A stretch of 38,002 nucleotides of DNA from an uncultured Rhodospira sp. (GCF_937138205.1 NZ_CAKZOT010000048.1:1-38002); one strand, 5' to 3'; shown: positions 1 to 9,009, counted from the stretch's first letter. The notes: a model not told the origin generated them from the sequence alone. Numbers and translations are program-made.

Positions 1-269
1 CAGCAGCCTCTTCCTCGGCGGCCGGAGCGGCCTCCTCGGCAGCAGCCTCTTCCTCAGCGGCCGGAGCGGCCTCCTCGGCAGCGGCTTCTTCCTCGGCGGC
101 CGGAGCGGCCTCTTCCTCGGCGGCGGGGGCAACAGACTCGCCCTCCGGCGCCGCGGCTTCACCAGCAGACGTGTCCTCGGCAGCAGCCTCTTCCTCGGCG
201 GCCGGAGCGGCCTCCTCGGCAGCGGCTTCTTCCTCGGCGGCGGCCTCTTCCTCCGCAGCGGCGATCGCG
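1..269 (-). repeat. 39-bp tandem repeats coding the Glu/Ala tail of PufC
   Basis: On the + strand, units resembling cctcctcggcagcagcctct recur with a 39-bp period at about 1-126 and again at about 178-250. Read as PufC they give 13-residue units close to EEAAPAAEEEAAA. The two blocks are separated by a less regular stretch around 127-177 (DTSAGEAAAPEGES). The period is a multiple of three, so unit gain or loss keeps the frame. Confidence 0.85.
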
Positions 270-1375
270 TCCATGTGGTACGCGGCCGTGCGCAGGTCGG
301 CGTCCGCGGTCGGGCCCTGCTGCAGCGACGGATACGCACTGATCACGTCCGCGCCCAACAGGGGCTTGGTGGCCGCGTAGTGGCAGGTCGCGCACTGAGC
401 CTTCGGCGCATCGCCCAGGATGCCCAGCTTGTCTTCCGGGTATTCCGGTCCCAGCGGGATCAGGAAGTGCTCGTTGATGTCCTGGTTCATCCGGATCCCG
501 TACCACGCCGTGATACGAGCCGGCAGCGACTGGTTCCACTGCTCAAACGCACGCGAGTTGTGGCAGTAGGTGCAGTTCGTGCCCAGGGCCTCGGAAATGA
601 ACATCATCAGACCGAAGGTCCGCTCGGCCGCGTTGATGTCCGGCTCCACCTGCTTGACCGTCGGCAGCGCGGTGGTCGGGGTCATACGGATGTCGCCGAT
701 CCCATCATCCATTTCCGTCAGGAACAGGGTGAAGGTTTCGTACGGCAGCGCCGCGTAGGCGTTGTCACGACGCGGCAGGTTCTGGCCGCGACGGTTGCCG
801 GCGTTCATGGCCGCGTGGGTCACCGGGCGCGGATCCGTATAGAACAGCTCCGTCGGGACCGGGTTGCCACGGTGACAGGTGTAGCAGGTAACACCGGACG
901 GAGCGACGTGATCGCCCCAGGTGGCGTTGATGTGCTGCACCATCTGGATCATGCGGCGCGAGACGATCTTCGTGTAGACGTTTTCGTCCACATAGTCGAC
1001 CGCGTCGCCGTCACCGACGTGGCAGTACGCGCACCCTTCAGCCGGCGAGACCCATTCGGTGATCAAGGTCATCAGGCGATCGAAGTTGGCCTGCGTCATG
1101 TGCCCAAGGGCGGGCACGTTCTCGTAGACCTCGGACGCCAGCGGCCCTTCGCCTTCCATCGGCGGCCACAGTTCCGGGGCCACGTTGGCCGCGTTGCGAT
1201 CGGCGACGATCTTGACGTTCTGAATGTCGCCGAGCTGCTGGCCACGGTACCCGAGCTGGTTCACGTAGTACCGAGGCGCATAGGTGTACAGGAGCAGTCC
1301 GAGAGGGACCGTGATGAGTGCCGCCCAGATCGTCAGCCCGAACCAGCGGCTTCGTCCTTTGGGAAGATAGGCCAT
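1..1375 (-). CDS. pufC: Reaction-centre tetraheme cytochrome c subunit (partial, 3' end outside window)
   Basis: This is the periplasmic cytochrome that re-reduces the photo-oxidised special pair. I translated 458 codons from ATG 1375-1373 to the window edge with no stop. Four haem-binding CXXCH motifs are visible: CAYCH (C115), CYTCH (C164), CTYCH (C268) and CATCH (C328). The N-terminus has a basic start ([11 protein letters not shown]) and one hydrophobic segment at about residues 12-32. It has no lipobox cysteine, so it probably keeps an uncleaved membrane anchor. From about residue 370 the protein becomes an almost pure Glu/Ala(/Pro) tail of at least 88 residues, still open at the edge. 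The start codon overlaps the pufM stop as TAATG, so the two are probably translationally coupled. The haem part is a confident call; the tail's function is unknown. Confidence 0.95.
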   Translation of the reverse strand, partial: MAYLPKGRSRWFGLTIWAALITVPLGLLLYTYAPRYYVNQLGYRGQQLGDIQNVKIVADRNAANVAPELWPPMEGEGPLASEVYENVPALGHMTQANFDRLMTLITEWVSPAEGCAYCHVGDGDAVDYVDENVYTKIVSRRMIQMVQHINATWGDHVAPSGVTCYTCHRGNPVPTELFYTDPRPVTHAAMNAGNRRGQNLPRRDNAYAALPYETFTLFLTEMDDGIGDIRMTPTTALPTVKQVEPDINAAERTFGLMMFISEALGTNCTYCHNSRAFEQWNQSLPARITAWYGIRMNQDINEHFLIPLGPEYPEDKLGILGDAPKAQCATCHYAATKPLLGADVISAYPSLQQGPTADADLRTAAYHMDAIAAAEEEAAAEEEAAAEEAAPAAEEEAAAEDTSAGEAAAPEGESVAPAAEEEAAPAAEEEAAAEEAAPAAEEEAAAEEAAPAAEEEAA

Positions 1376-2352
1376 TATTGCGTCCCCCCGCTCACCAGAG
1401 CCGGGTCAGACCCGGGCGGAAGAATGTCGGGAATGAACGGAACGATGCCGTGCTTCTCACCCCACAGGAACCAGTTGTCCACGGCGGTTCCCGTCAGGAT
1501 GATCCCGATCGAGCCGCTCAACGGCGTCAGGATGGCGAACCACCAGCCCCAACGGTGAATGGATTCCATCGTGGCGTTGAAGCCGATGGTCCACCGCCAG
1601 AACAACGCCGCACGCTCGGCCGCCGTACCACGGTCGGTGATCTGCTCCACCTCGCGGTCGCCGCCGTAGCGGGACACCGACAGGATGGTCGCGCCGTGCA
1701 TGGCGAACAGCAGCGCCGAACCGTACAGGAAGGCGATCGTCAGCATGTGGAACGGGCAGTAGTACAGGTTGCCGTAGCGGATCGAGAACGCGGCGGTCCA
1801 GTCCAGGTGCGGGAAGATCCCGAACGGCGGTGCCTCGCTCCAGGCTCCCATCAGGGCCGGACGAATCAGGCCCAGGGCCAGGTACAGCCAGATGGCGGCG
1901 GTCCAGGCCCACGCCACGTGCGTGCCGAGGCCGAGGGCCTTGGCGCGGGTGTACGTGCGCCACCACCACAGACCCAACGACAGGGTCAGGAAGAAGCCGG
2001 CGGTGATCCACCAGCCGCCCTCGTTCAAGGGCGGAATGCTCAGCCCGTATTCCGGAGCCGGCGGCTCCAGGCCAAGCCAGAAGAACTTCTGGAAGAAGAT
2101 CCAGACGTTCCAGTCCACGCTCGCCAGCATGTTCAGGCCGATGATCTCGACGGCGATGAACCCGCTAAACAGCGAGGCGAGCCCGAAAAAGCCCAGGTAA
2201 ATGGGACCGATCTGCGCGTCGCCGATCCAGCCCAGAACACGCGAGAAGATCGGTGTGCCGACGCGCTGGGACATCCCCTCCGCGAGCGGCACGCCCAGGT
2301 GGGCTGGTGCCCTGACCTGAACCCGCGTGAAGATACTTTGATATTCAGCCAT
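1375..2352 (-). CDS. pufM: Photosynthetic reaction centre M subunit
   Basis: This is a membrane core subunit of the type-II reaction centre (325 aa from ATG 2352, MAEYQSIF as in other PufM proteins). A longer upstream frame exists but has no PufM-like sequence. Pigment and iron ligands are in place: H182 (accessory bacteriochlorophyll), H202 (special pair), and H219, E234 and H266 (non-haem iron). Asp45 sits at the classical M44 position, which is Asn in Rhodobacter. Together with Asn214 in PufL this gives the swapped QB-pocket pair known from Blastochloris viridis and Rhodospirillum rubrum. The C-terminus is extended past the last helix ([11 protein letters not shown]...), as is usual where a bound PufC is present. 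It lies 13 nt after pufL and overlaps pufC by one base. Confidence 0.98.
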   Translation of the reverse strand: MAEYQSIFTRVQVRAPAHLGVPLAEGMSQRVGTPIFSRVLGWIGDAQIGPIYLGFFGLASLFSGFIAVEIIGLNMLASVDWNVWIFFQKFFWLGLEPPAPEYGLSIPPLNEGGWWITAGFFLTLSLGLWWWRTYTRAKALGLGTHVAWAWTAAIWLYLALGLIRPALMGAWSEAPPFGIFPHLDWTAAFSIRYGNLYYCPFHMLTIAFLYGSALLFAMHGATILSVSRYGGDREVEQITDRGTAAERAALFWRWTIGFNATMESIHRWGWWFAILTPLSGSIGIILTGTAVDNWFLWGEKHGIVPFIPDILPPGSDPALVSGGTQ

Positions 2353-2365
2353 CGTGTTGACCCCC

Positions 2366-3205
2366 TCACGACACAGCAGGTGCGATCCAGATCCACATCT
2401 TCGGCCACCACATCCACCATTCCGGCCAGCCGCGGGTCCACAACGGACCGGCAATGAGAATGTGCACGCAGCTCGTCAGCACCGCGGTCAGGGCCAGGAA
2501 CAGGCCAAGACGGTGGATGCCCAGGGGACCGATCGAGTAGCCGATGAAATCCCGGAAGAACGTGTTCTCATGCTCGGGCAGCTTGACCTTCTCGCCCTTG
2601 CCAGGGTTGGCCGCGGACAGGATCAGGCCGCCGTGCAGCGCCAGGGCGAAGCACGTCACGAAGAAGAACGAGATGCCGGCCATGTGTCCGGGGTTGTAGT
2701 GCCAGTGCAGATACTGGTAACCGACGTTCGACACCCAATCCAGGTGGCCGAGAATGCCATAGGGGAACCCATGGCCCCACGCGCCCATCAGCAGCGGGCG
2801 GATGAACACCAGGCAGAGGTAGGCGAAAATCGCGACACTGAAGGCGATCGGCACTTGATAGCCGATACCCAGCTTGTTGCAGATCTCGACCTCGCGCAGC
2901 GCCCAGGAGATGAACGCACCGGTCGCGCACAGCGAGATGACCTGCCACAGGCCGCCCTCCATGTAGGGCGCCACGCCCAGACCCACGCTCAGGTCCGGCG
3001 GTTCGATGTTAAGATTCCACAGGGTGGTCGCGGGGCTTTGAATAGCTCCCGTGAACATAAGCGCGATGCCGAGTGCGGCGAAGACGAACGCGGTGATACC
3101 GAAGAAGCCGACGTAGAACGGCCCCACCCAGTAATCAAACAAGCTCCCGCCAATCAGCGTCCCGCCCCGGACACGATACTTACGCTCGAAATCCAGCATG
3201 GCCAT
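2366..3205 (-). CDS. pufL: Photosynthetic reaction centre L subunit
   Basis: This subunit pairs with PufM to bind the special pair, bacteriopheophytin and quinones. The chosen start at 3205 gives 279 aa beginning [15 protein letters not shown], the family N-terminus; GGAGGG lies 9 nt upstream. Visible ligands are H154 (accessory bacteriochlorophyll), H174 (special pair), and H191 and H231 (iron). The QB-site segment reads [10 protein letters not shown]: the L212 Glu is kept as E213, while the L213 Asp of Rhodobacter is Asn214. That change is matched by an Asp at M44 in PufM. The gene follows a 140-nt pufA-pufL spacer with two hairpins. Confidence 0.98.
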   Translation of the reverse strand: MAMLDFERKYRVRGGTLIGGSLFDYWVGPFYVGFFGITAFVFAALGIALMFTGAIQSPATTLWNLNIEPPDLSVGLGVAPYMEGGLWQVISLCATGAFISWALREVEICNKLGIGYQVPIAFSVAIFAYLCLVFIRPLLMGAWGHGFPYGILGHLDWVSNVGYQYLHWHYNPGHMAGISFFFVTCFALALHGGLILSAANPGKGEKVKLPEHENTFFRDFIGYSIGPLGIHRLGLFLALTAVLTSCVHILIAGPLWTRGWPEWWMWWPKMWIWIAPAVS

Positions 3206-3225
3206 TGTTTGGGACCCTCCGGCCA

Positions 3226-3248
3226 GAAGGCGGCAGCCAGCCGCCTCC
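3226..3248 (-). other. Intercistronic hairpin just upstream of pufL
   Basis: The + strand reads gaaggcggc-agcca-gccgcctcc. In the transcript this forms a 9-bp stem (one G-U pair) with a 5-nt loop, ending about 20 nt before the pufL start. Such structures between pufA and pufL are known in other purple bacteria to slow 3'-5' decay of the pufBA segment. That role here is inferred. Confidence 0.6.
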
Positions 3249-3313
3249 TCAACAAGGATCAGTAGCGGCGGGTTCCGGGCCTCGCTCCGGAGACCCAACC
3301 GCTACCAACGAGA

Positions 3314-3332
3314 CACGGTCTTAGAGACCGCG
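3314..3332 (-). other. Intercistronic hairpin just after pufA
   Basis: The + strand reads cacggtct-tag-agaccgcg. It gives an 8-bp stem with one wobble pair and a 3-nt loop, starting 14 nt after the pufA stop codon. There is no U-tract, so it looks like an mRNA-stabilising or processing element rather than a rho-independent terminator. It is the first of two stems in the pufA-pufL spacer. Confidence 0.6.
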
Positions 3333-3345
3333 ATCTCCGTCAGCC

Positions 3346-3525
3346 CTAGGAGATCATCGAGGTGTAAGGCAGCACCATCGCGACCATATCCTGCGGGCCT
3401 TCCCACCAGTTCAGACGGTCCGTGCTGAGCAGCATGAAGTGCAGCAGCAGGCCGAGCAGAGCCTGGAAAACGACGATCGCAACCAGGGTACGGGCGGGGT
3501 CAAGCAGCATCCAGAGCTTATGCAT
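3346..3525 (-). CDS. pufA: LH1 antenna alpha polypeptide
   Basis: This small single-span protein forms the core antenna ring with PufB (59 aa). It opens with [13 protein letters not shown], typical of LH1-alpha. One transmembrane helix follows (about residues 13-34), with the bacteriochlorophyll-binding His29 in the context LLLHFML and aromatic residues NWW just after the helix. The C-terminal tail ([12 protein letters not shown]) is hydrophobic. It follows pufB by 41 nt and precedes two hairpins before pufL. Confidence 0.96.
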   Translation of the reverse strand: MHKLWMLLDPARTLVAIVVFQALLGLLLHFMLLSTDRLNWWEGPQDMVAMVLPYTSMIS

Positions 3526-3566
3526 AATTCTAACTCCTCGTTACACAGTATCGTAGCACGCCCGTC

Positions 3567-3740
3567 TTACACGGTGGCGTTGCACAGGGCGTCCGTCAGC
3601 CACGGGCACCACATCCACACCAGGACGTGCGCGATCACGACCAGGCCGAACCAGTAGCCCATGCCCTGCACAAACAGGTTGTGGAACTCACGGGATTCGT
3701 CTTCGGTCAGACCGGTGTTGTTCGCTGCGCTCTCAGCCAT
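3567..3740 (-). CDS. pufB: LH1 antenna beta polypeptide
   Basis: The gene encodes the beta partner of the LH1 ring (57 aa). I chose ATG 3740 (MAESAANN) over the in-frame ATG 6 nt upstream because AGGAGG is then 8 nt away rather than 2. Family marks include [10 protein letters not shown] with the conserved N-terminal-side His20, and bacteriochlorophyll-ligand His38 in [10 protein letters not shown]. The residue after VWMW is Cys45, where LH1-beta proteins usually carry Arg (WxRPW). A second cysteine, C53, follows in the C-terminal tail. It is the first puf gene; no pufQ precedes it. Confidence 0.96.
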   Translation of the reverse strand: MAESAANNTGLTEDESREFHNLFVQGMGYWFGLVVIAHVLVWMWCPWLTDALCNATV

Positions 3741-3956
3741 ATCCATAACCTCCTAGTAGTTGGCCACAGTTGGCCAGTTCCGGGCCGCGTCCGGCCGGCA
3801 CCTCTTGCCGGACCGGGGCGCACCCCAGGGTGACCGGTCCACCCGCACCACGTATTCGGGTGAACCCTCCCCGCCCCCAAGACGGCCGTCCACACGGCGC
3901 GCCACGGAACGGTGGAGCGGGTACGGAAGGGGCGACCTGGATCGACGTGGCGATCG

Positions 3957-5414
3957 TCATGTCAGTTGCCCCTCCGCGAAGGCGGCGAGCGTGTCCGCTA
4001 CACGCGCCCTCGTCACGATATCCTCCCCGGCGCGACGGGCCTCACGCTCGGCGATGTCGCGCAGCCGCTTGGCCGCCGAAATCCGCACCAGCATGGGCCG
4101 GGCCTCGACGCTGGTATCCAGCAGCGCCTTGGCCTCGTCGTCCCAGGGCAGTTCCCGATGCAGGCGCGACGGCGTCGCGTCCACCGCATCCAGGTCGGTG
4201 CCCAGGGGGAGGATGTTGAAGACCGCGTCGAACAGACTGTTGCAGACCTCCTGCACGATGTACGTGGCGCCGGCGTAGCCCATGAAGGGCGTGCCGGTGT
4301 GCCGCCGCACGATCGCGCCGGGGAACGACGCGGGAATGTATTGCGCCCGGCCGCCAATCTCGGCCAGGTAGGTGCGCTCGTTGTGGCTGCCGAACAGGAT
4401 CAGCGGCGTCTTTTCCTGCACCGCCTTGCGGATGGCCGCGTTGTCCGGCTTTTCGCCCGCCCGCCGCGCGAAGGAGAACGTGCACGGCAGGCCCATCTCG
4501 TCTTCCAGGAACCCGCGCACGCCCTTGGCATACGTCTCGGTGGCCGAGATGCCAAAGCTGGCGGTGCCAAAAAAGTCCTGGGTCACCGAGCGCCACAGGT
4601 CCCAGACCGGCCGAATGGTGGTCTGCTTCTCGCGCTCGATGAACGGCTCGGGGTCCAGGCCCAGCACCTCGCCCAGCGCCCGCAGGAAGCGGGTGGTCGA
4701 GTGCAGCCCGAACGGCGCCCGCAGCCAGGGCATGTCCAGCGCCTCGCACAGCGACTGCCCCACCTCGCGGTACAGGCAGATGCTGGCGTCGGCGTCCACC
4801 AGGCGGCCGACGTTTTCCAGCGGCACGCCGACGGGGAAGGTCAGGTTGACCTCGGCGCCGATGCCGCGCACCAGCCGCTCGATCTCCGCCACGTCCGACC
4901 AGGAATTGAACATGCCGTACATGGCGCCGATGATGTTGACGCGCGGTTTGTCGCCGGGCTGGCGCGGCGTCGGCGCCGGCCGCTGCCCCTTGACCAGGCC
5001 GTATTCCTTCCACAGCCACACCAGCGCCCGGTCGGCGCATTCCCACTGGTCCTCGTCGATGGTGCGCGGCAGGAAGCGACGGATGTTGCTGCCCTCCGGC
5101 GTCACCCCGCCGCCGATCATCTCGGCGATCGAGCCGGTCACGACGACCGCCGGCTTGTCGGGGTCCAGCGCGTTGCGGGCGCGCACCATGGCGGCCTCGG
5201 TGCCGAACTGGCCCAGCTCTTCCTCGCCCAGGCCGGTCACCACGACCGGAAGCTCGAACGGCGGCAGGCCGTCGGTGTAGTGCAGCACCGCCGTCACCGG
5301 CAGGTTCTCGCAGCCCACGGGGCCGTCGATGATCACCTGCAGGCCGCGCACCGCCGTCAGGACGTGGATCGCTCCCCAGTAGCCGCCCGCGCGATCGTGG
5401 TCGAGAACGAGCAT
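3957..5414 (-). CDS. bchZ: Chlorophyllide a reductase, Z subunit
   Basis: With BchY this forms the NifDK-like catalytic component of chlorophyllide a oxidoreductase (COR). COR reduces ring B on the way to bacteriochlorophyll, using electrons from BchX. The start at 5414 gives [15 protein letters not shown], matching the BchZ family, and 485 aa. A longer upstream frame lacks homology. Visible features include [10 protein letters not shown] with the conserved Cys near residue 34, and the GLGEEELG motif. The start codon overlaps the bchY stop as TGATG. About 216 nt separate its stop from pufB. Confidence 0.97.
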   Translation of the reverse strand: MLVLDHDRAGGYWGAIHVLTAVRGLQVIIDGPVGCENLPVTAVLHYTDGLPPFELPVVVTGLGEEELGQFGTEAAMVRARNALDPDKPAVVVTGSIAEMIGGGVTPEGSNIRRFLPRTIDEDQWECADRALVWLWKEYGLVKGQRPAPTPRQPGDKPRVNIIGAMYGMFNSWSDVAEIERLVRGIGAEVNLTFPVGVPLENVGRLVDADASICLYREVGQSLCEALDMPWLRAPFGLHSTTRFLRALGEVLGLDPEPFIEREKQTTIRPVWDLWRSVTQDFFGTASFGISATETYAKGVRGFLEDEMGLPCTFSFARRAGEKPDNAAIRKAVQEKTPLILFGSHNERTYLAEIGGRAQYIPASFPGAIVRRHTGTPFMGYAGATYIVQEVCNSLFDAVFNILPLGTDLDAVDATPSRLHRELPWDDEAKALLDTSVEARPMLVRISAAKRLRDIAEREARRAGEDIVTRARVADTLAAFAEGQLT

Positions 5415-6901
5415 CAGCCGGCCCTCCCCACGTCGATGCTGCGGCCACCGCCCACGGTCGAGAAGAACGCGTGCATGGTGCGGAACCGCTCGCGGTTGGC
5501 GGCGGCGGCGTTGATCACCTGCGCCAGCGACCCGGCGCCGGCCGGACCCATCATCGGCCGCGCCGAGATCAGGTTGGTGAAGTACAGCGCCGGGATGGCC
5601 TTCTGCTTGGCGTACTGGACCACCGGACCGATGGCCACGTCGGGCGAGAAGGCGTCGACCGCCTGCTTGTCTTTTTCCAGCGAGGCGCGGAATTCCACAT
5701 GGGCGCCGCGCGCCCGCAGCCACGCCTCGTCATCGGCCGACCAGGGCGTGCGCGGAGTGGCCGTGCCGACGTAGGGCACGTCAGCCCCGGCCTCGATCAG
5801 CACGCGCGCGACCAGGAGTTCGGAGCCCTCGTAGCCGGAGACGATCACCCGGTGCGGGATCGACGTGCGTTCCAGCGCCGCCTTCACCGCCGGCAGCACC
5901 CGCGCCTTGGCGGCATCGATCTTGTCGGTCGCGACGTTGCAGGCCTGGCCGACGGATTCCAGCCAAGCCGCCGTGCCCTCGACACCCACCGGCGCCGACC
6001 CGACCACCGGACGTCCGGCCGTCTGGATCTCGTGCACGCACCGCGTATAGAACGGGTGGATGGCGGCGGCGGCGGCACAGTCCAGCGCCGCGTACAGCTC
6101 GCGCCATTCGCGCGTCGGCACCACCGGCCCGATCGCCAGCCCCATGGGCTCAAGCATCTGGCCGATGCCGACGGGATCGGCCGGGAACATCTCGCCCAGC
6201 AGCGTCACCGTGGGCTTTTCGATCGGTCCGCCGCGCGGCGCCATGACCGGCCCCTGCTCGGCCTCGGCCCGGGCGTAGGCCAGCATCGCCCCGGCCAGCA
6301 CGTCCTTCGCCTCGGCATGGGTGGTGACGCCGAAGCCGGGCACGTCAATGCCGATGATGCGCACGCCGTTGATCTCTCGCGGCAGCAGCCGCAGCGGCAC
6401 GCCGGAGGCCGACGGCACGCACAGGTTCGTGACGACGATGGCGTCGTACTTCTCGGGATCGGCGAGGCCCTGCACGGCCTCCTTGATGTCCTCGAACAGC
6501 GCGCCAGTGACCAGCGTTTCGGACGAGAACGGAACGTAGCCGATGGAGCGGCGGGCGCCGTAGAAATGGGCCGTGAAGCTGAGGCCATAGACACAGCAGG
6601 CGGAGCCACTCAGGACCGTCGCCGTGCGGCGCATCCGCAGGCCGACCCGCAACGAGCCAAAGGCCGGGCACATGGTCTGCGGGCGATCGTGCGGCCCTTG
6701 CGGCAGGGCACGCGCCGCGCGCGCCAGGGCTTCGGTGTTTTCGCCCGCCGGATCGGCGCCCGCCTCGGGATGACCATGACAGCCCGCCACGCCGGCGCGC
6801 GGGGCGCCGGTGTCCGCCGACGTCACGTCGGCCGCGTCATAGACCGCCTCGGCGGTCTCGGCGGCGCGATCGTCGTCGCGTGTGGCAGTGTAATCGGTCA
6901 T
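5414..6901 (-). CDS. bchY: Chlorophyllide a reductase, Y subunit
   Basis: This is the second NifDK-like subunit of COR. Cluster-ligand cysteines are expected in the conserved [21 protein letters not shown] and [10 protein letters not shown] stretches, all visible. I chose ATG 6901 (MTDYTATRD, 495 aa); a GTG at 6931 in the same frame (METERPES) is an alternative just after the bchX stop. The N-terminal 60 or so residues are low in complexity (Ala, Asp, Gly) and variable in this family. The stop overlaps the bchZ ATG by one base. Confidence 0.96.
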   Translation of the reverse strand: MTDYTATRDDDRAAETAEAVYDAADVTSADTGAPRAGVAGCHGHPEAGADPAGENTEALARAARALPQGPHDRPQTMCPAFGSLRVGLRMRRTATVLSGSACCVYGLSFTAHFYGARRSIGYVPFSSETLVTGALFEDIKEAVQGLADPEKYDAIVVTNLCVPSASGVPLRLLPREINGVRIIGIDVPGFGVTTHAEAKDVLAGAMLAYARAEAEQGPVMAPRGGPIEKPTVTLLGEMFPADPVGIGQMLEPMGLAIGPVVPTREWRELYAALDCAAAAAIHPFYTRCVHEIQTAGRPVVGSAPVGVEGTAAWLESVGQACNVATDKIDAAKARVLPAVKAALERTSIPHRVIVSGYEGSELLVARVLIEAGADVPYVGTATPRTPWSADDEAWLRARGAHVEFRASLEKDKQAVDAFSPDVAIGPVVQYAKQKAIPALYFTNLISARPMMGPAGAGSLAQVINAAAANRERFRTMHAFFSTVGGGRSIDVGRAG

Positions 6902-6936
6902 CGGAGCGGACTCTGGCCTTTCGGTTTCCACGGGAC

Positions 6937-7944
6937 TTACACGGTGTCGTACACAACCTCGAGCGACTTGCGCTCAATCACCTTGCCGCCGCGCATGTCG
7001 GCCGGCGTCGCGGGCTCCAGGACCACATCGCGGCCCACGTCCTCGCTCTTGAACAGGTTCAACAGCGCATCCTGCGACAGGGCCACGGGCTGAACCGGGG
7101 CCGACGCGGCCACGTTGTCGGCCAGGGTCTGGAACAGCGGTCCCCACGGGCTGTCGGGATGCCCGACGATCTGGTAGTTGGCGCTCTTGCGGCGGATATC
7201 CTCGTCCGCCGGGATGGACGCCAGCACCGGAATGCCCGCCGCCTCGGCGAACGCGGTCGCCTCGCCGGTGCCGTCGTCCTTGTTGACGACCATCCCGGCC
7301 ACGCCGACCGATCCGCCCAGCTTGCGGAAGTACTGCACCGCCGAACACACATTGTTGGCCACGTACAGGGACTGCAGGTCGTTCGACCCCACGACGATGA
7401 CCTTCTGACACATATCACGGGCGATGGGCAAGCCGAACCCGCCACACACGACGTCCCCCAGAAAATCTAGGAGTACAAAATCGAAGTCCCACTCATGGAA
7501 CCCGAGCGTGTCCAGCATTTCAAAACCGTGGATGATCCCCCGGCCGCCGCAACCGCGCCCCACCTCGGGGCCGCCCAGTTCCATGGCATAGACGCCGTCG
7601 CGCTTGAAGCAAACGTCACCGATGGTCAGGTCCTCGCCGGCCTGTTTCTTGCGGGACGAGGTGTCGATGATGGTCGGGCAGTTGCGGCCACCGAACAGCA
7701 GCGACGTGGTGTCGCTCTTCGGGTCGCAGCCGATCAGCAGCACCCGGCGGCCCTGGCTGGCCATCATGTAGGACAGGTTGGCGAGCGTGAAGCTCTTGCC
7801 GATGCCGCCCTTGCCGTACACGGCGATGATCTGCGGCCGCTGCATCCCCTCGGGGCCGATCTCGGCCTCGGCGCGCGGGCCGAGCCCCCGCGCCACTTCC
7901 GGCATGGTCCGCCCTGTCGTCCGGGTTTCGTGGTTGGCGGTCAT
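6937..7944 (-). CDS. bchX: Chlorophyllide a reductase iron protein, X subunit
   Basis: This NifH-like ATPase donates electrons to BchYZ. It has the P-loop YGKGGIGKS (about residues 43-51) and two conserved cysteines that would bridge a [4Fe-4S] cluster across the homodimer: C132 (GRGCGGRG) and C167 (GDVVCGGF). I chose ATG 7944 (MTANHETR, 335 aa) because it overlaps the bchC stop as ATGA. The longer GTG-initiated frame would lie inside bchC. It is distinguished from BchL by the [20 protein letters not shown] and RGIIHGFE segments. Confidence 0.97.
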   Translation of the reverse strand: MTANHETRTTGRTMPEVARGLGPRAEAEIGPEGMQRPQIIAVYGKGGIGKSFTLANLSYMMASQGRRVLLIGCDPKSDTTSLLFGGRNCPTIIDTSSRKKQAGEDLTIGDVCFKRDGVYAMELGGPEVGRGCGGRGIIHGFEMLDTLGFHEWDFDFVLLDFLGDVVCGGFGLPIARDMCQKVIVVGSNDLQSLYVANNVCSAVQYFRKLGGSVGVAGMVVNKDDGTGEATAFAEAAGIPVLASIPADEDIRRKSANYQIVGHPDSPWGPLFQTLADNVAASAPVQPVALSQDALLNLFKSEDVGRDVVLEPATPADMRGGKVIERKSLEVVYDTV

Positions 7945-8879
7945 GCGCGGGCTCTCCAATCCAGAATCATTTTCAAGCACGACGGATCCTCAAAGGCGGT
8001 GCGGTAGGCCGCCTCGGCCTGCTCCACCGTCGCCCGGTGGGTGATCAGGTCGTCCAGCGACAAACGGTCCTCGCCGATCAGGTCCGTCACCGCCGCCAGG
8101 TCCTCCGGCCGCCACTCGGCGGCCACCCGCAGCCGCGCCTCGCGCAGGAAGGCGGCCACGAAATCGAAACGCAACGAGCCCTCGTAGAACCCGGCCAGGA
8201 CGATCTCGCCGCCCCGGGCCAGCCGGGCCATCAACATATCCAGAATCGCGGCGTCGCCGCTGACGTCGCAGATGCAGGCGTAATCGCGCCGCTCGTCGGC
8301 CGACGGATCGACCACCGCGTAGCCCATGGCGCCCGACGTCCGCGCCGGATTCGTTTCCCACACCACCGGTGCCGCGCCCCCCATGGCGACCACCAGACGG
8401 GCCACCAAGCGACCCAGAACCCCATGCCCGACCACCAGATCGGGCAGCGTCGCCCCGCCGGCCAGCGCGTGCCGCGCCGTCGCGGCCAGGGCCAGCAGCA
8501 CGGCGCGCTCGCCCAGATCATCCGGCACCGGCAGCACCCGCGCCCCCGGCACCACGATGCGCGAGGCGGCCCCGCCAAACAGGCCGCGCACCTCGCCGTA
8601 GCACTTGGCGCCCGGCACGAACACCCGCTCACCCACGGTCCGCCCCGACTCCGCGCCGGCCGCCGTCACACGACCCACCGACTCGTAACCCGGCACCAGG
8701 GGGTAGCCCATGCCCGGGAACGGTGGCATCCGCCCGGTCCACAGCAGACGCTCCGTCCCGGTGCTGATGCCGCTCCACTCGATCTCGACCACGACGTCCG
8801 CCTCTTCGGGCGGTTCGAGGTCAAGCCGGGTCAGCGACAGGCGCTCCGGTTGTTGGATAACGATGGCGTCGGTGTGCAT
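7941..8879 (-). CDS. bchC: 3-hydroxyethyl bacteriochlorophyllide a dehydrogenase
   Basis: This enzyme oxidises the C3 hydroxyethyl group to acetyl, late in bacteriochlorophyllide a synthesis. The 312-aa protein from ATG 8879 (MHTDAIVIQQPERL) is a medium-chain dehydrogenase/reductase type. It shows the family SGISTGTERLLWTG and PGYESVGRV segments and a VVGHGVLGRLVARL nucleotide-binding stretch around residue 150. Its stop overlaps the bchX start (ATGA). A TTGACA promoter with tandem PpsR-type sites lies directly upstream, so bchCXYZ-puf can be transcribed separately from crtEF. Confidence 0.96.
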   Translation of the reverse strand: MHTDAIVIQQPERLSLTRLDLEPPEEADVVVEIEWSGISTGTERLLWTGRMPPFPGMGYPLVPGYESVGRVTAAGAESGRTVGERVFVPGAKCYGEVRGLFGGAASRIVVPGARVLPVPDDLGERAVLLALAATARHALAGGATLPDLVVGHGVLGRLVARLVVAMGGAAPVVWETNPARTSGAMGYAVVDPSADERRDYACICDVSGDAAILDMLMARLARGGEIVLAGFYEGSLRFDFVAAFLREARLRVAAEWRPEDLAAVTDLIGEDRLSLDDLITHRATVEQAEAAYRTAFEDPSCLKMILDWRARA

Positions 8880-8934
8880 GGACCCTCGCGGCGACTGCCC
8901 CACGATCGTATCGTTCGAAGCCGTATGTGAGGAC

Positions 8935-8978
8935 TGTCAGTCTAGCTTGACTGGGGTAGATGTCAATCCCGACTTACA
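8935..8978 (-). promoter_or_regulatory. bchC promoter with tandem PpsR/CrtJ-type operators
   Basis: A perfect TGT-N12-ACA lies at 8961-8978 and a near-perfect TGT-N12-ACt at 8935-8952. They are separated by 8 bp, the spacing reported for cooperative CrtJ/PpsR binding at the Rhodobacter capsulatus bchC promoter. On the minus strand the first site supplies a perfect TTGACA -35 box (8966-8961). A TAGACT -10-like box (8944-8939) follows after 16 bp. The predicted start of transcription is about 50 nt before bchC. Repressor binding would cover both boxes. Confidence 0.75.
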
Positions 8979-9009
8979 AGCCCCTAACCGAAAAGTCATA
9001 ACGCCCGCG

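Noticed and set aside
1-270. CRISPR-like or non-coding repeat array
   Set aside because: The period is 39 bp with no spacers, and the repeats are in frame with pufC.
3733-3960. 75-codon minus-strand frame upstream of pufB as a possible pufQ
   Set aside because: The translation is Pro/Gly/Arg-rich with no hydrophobic helix and nothing PufQ-like.
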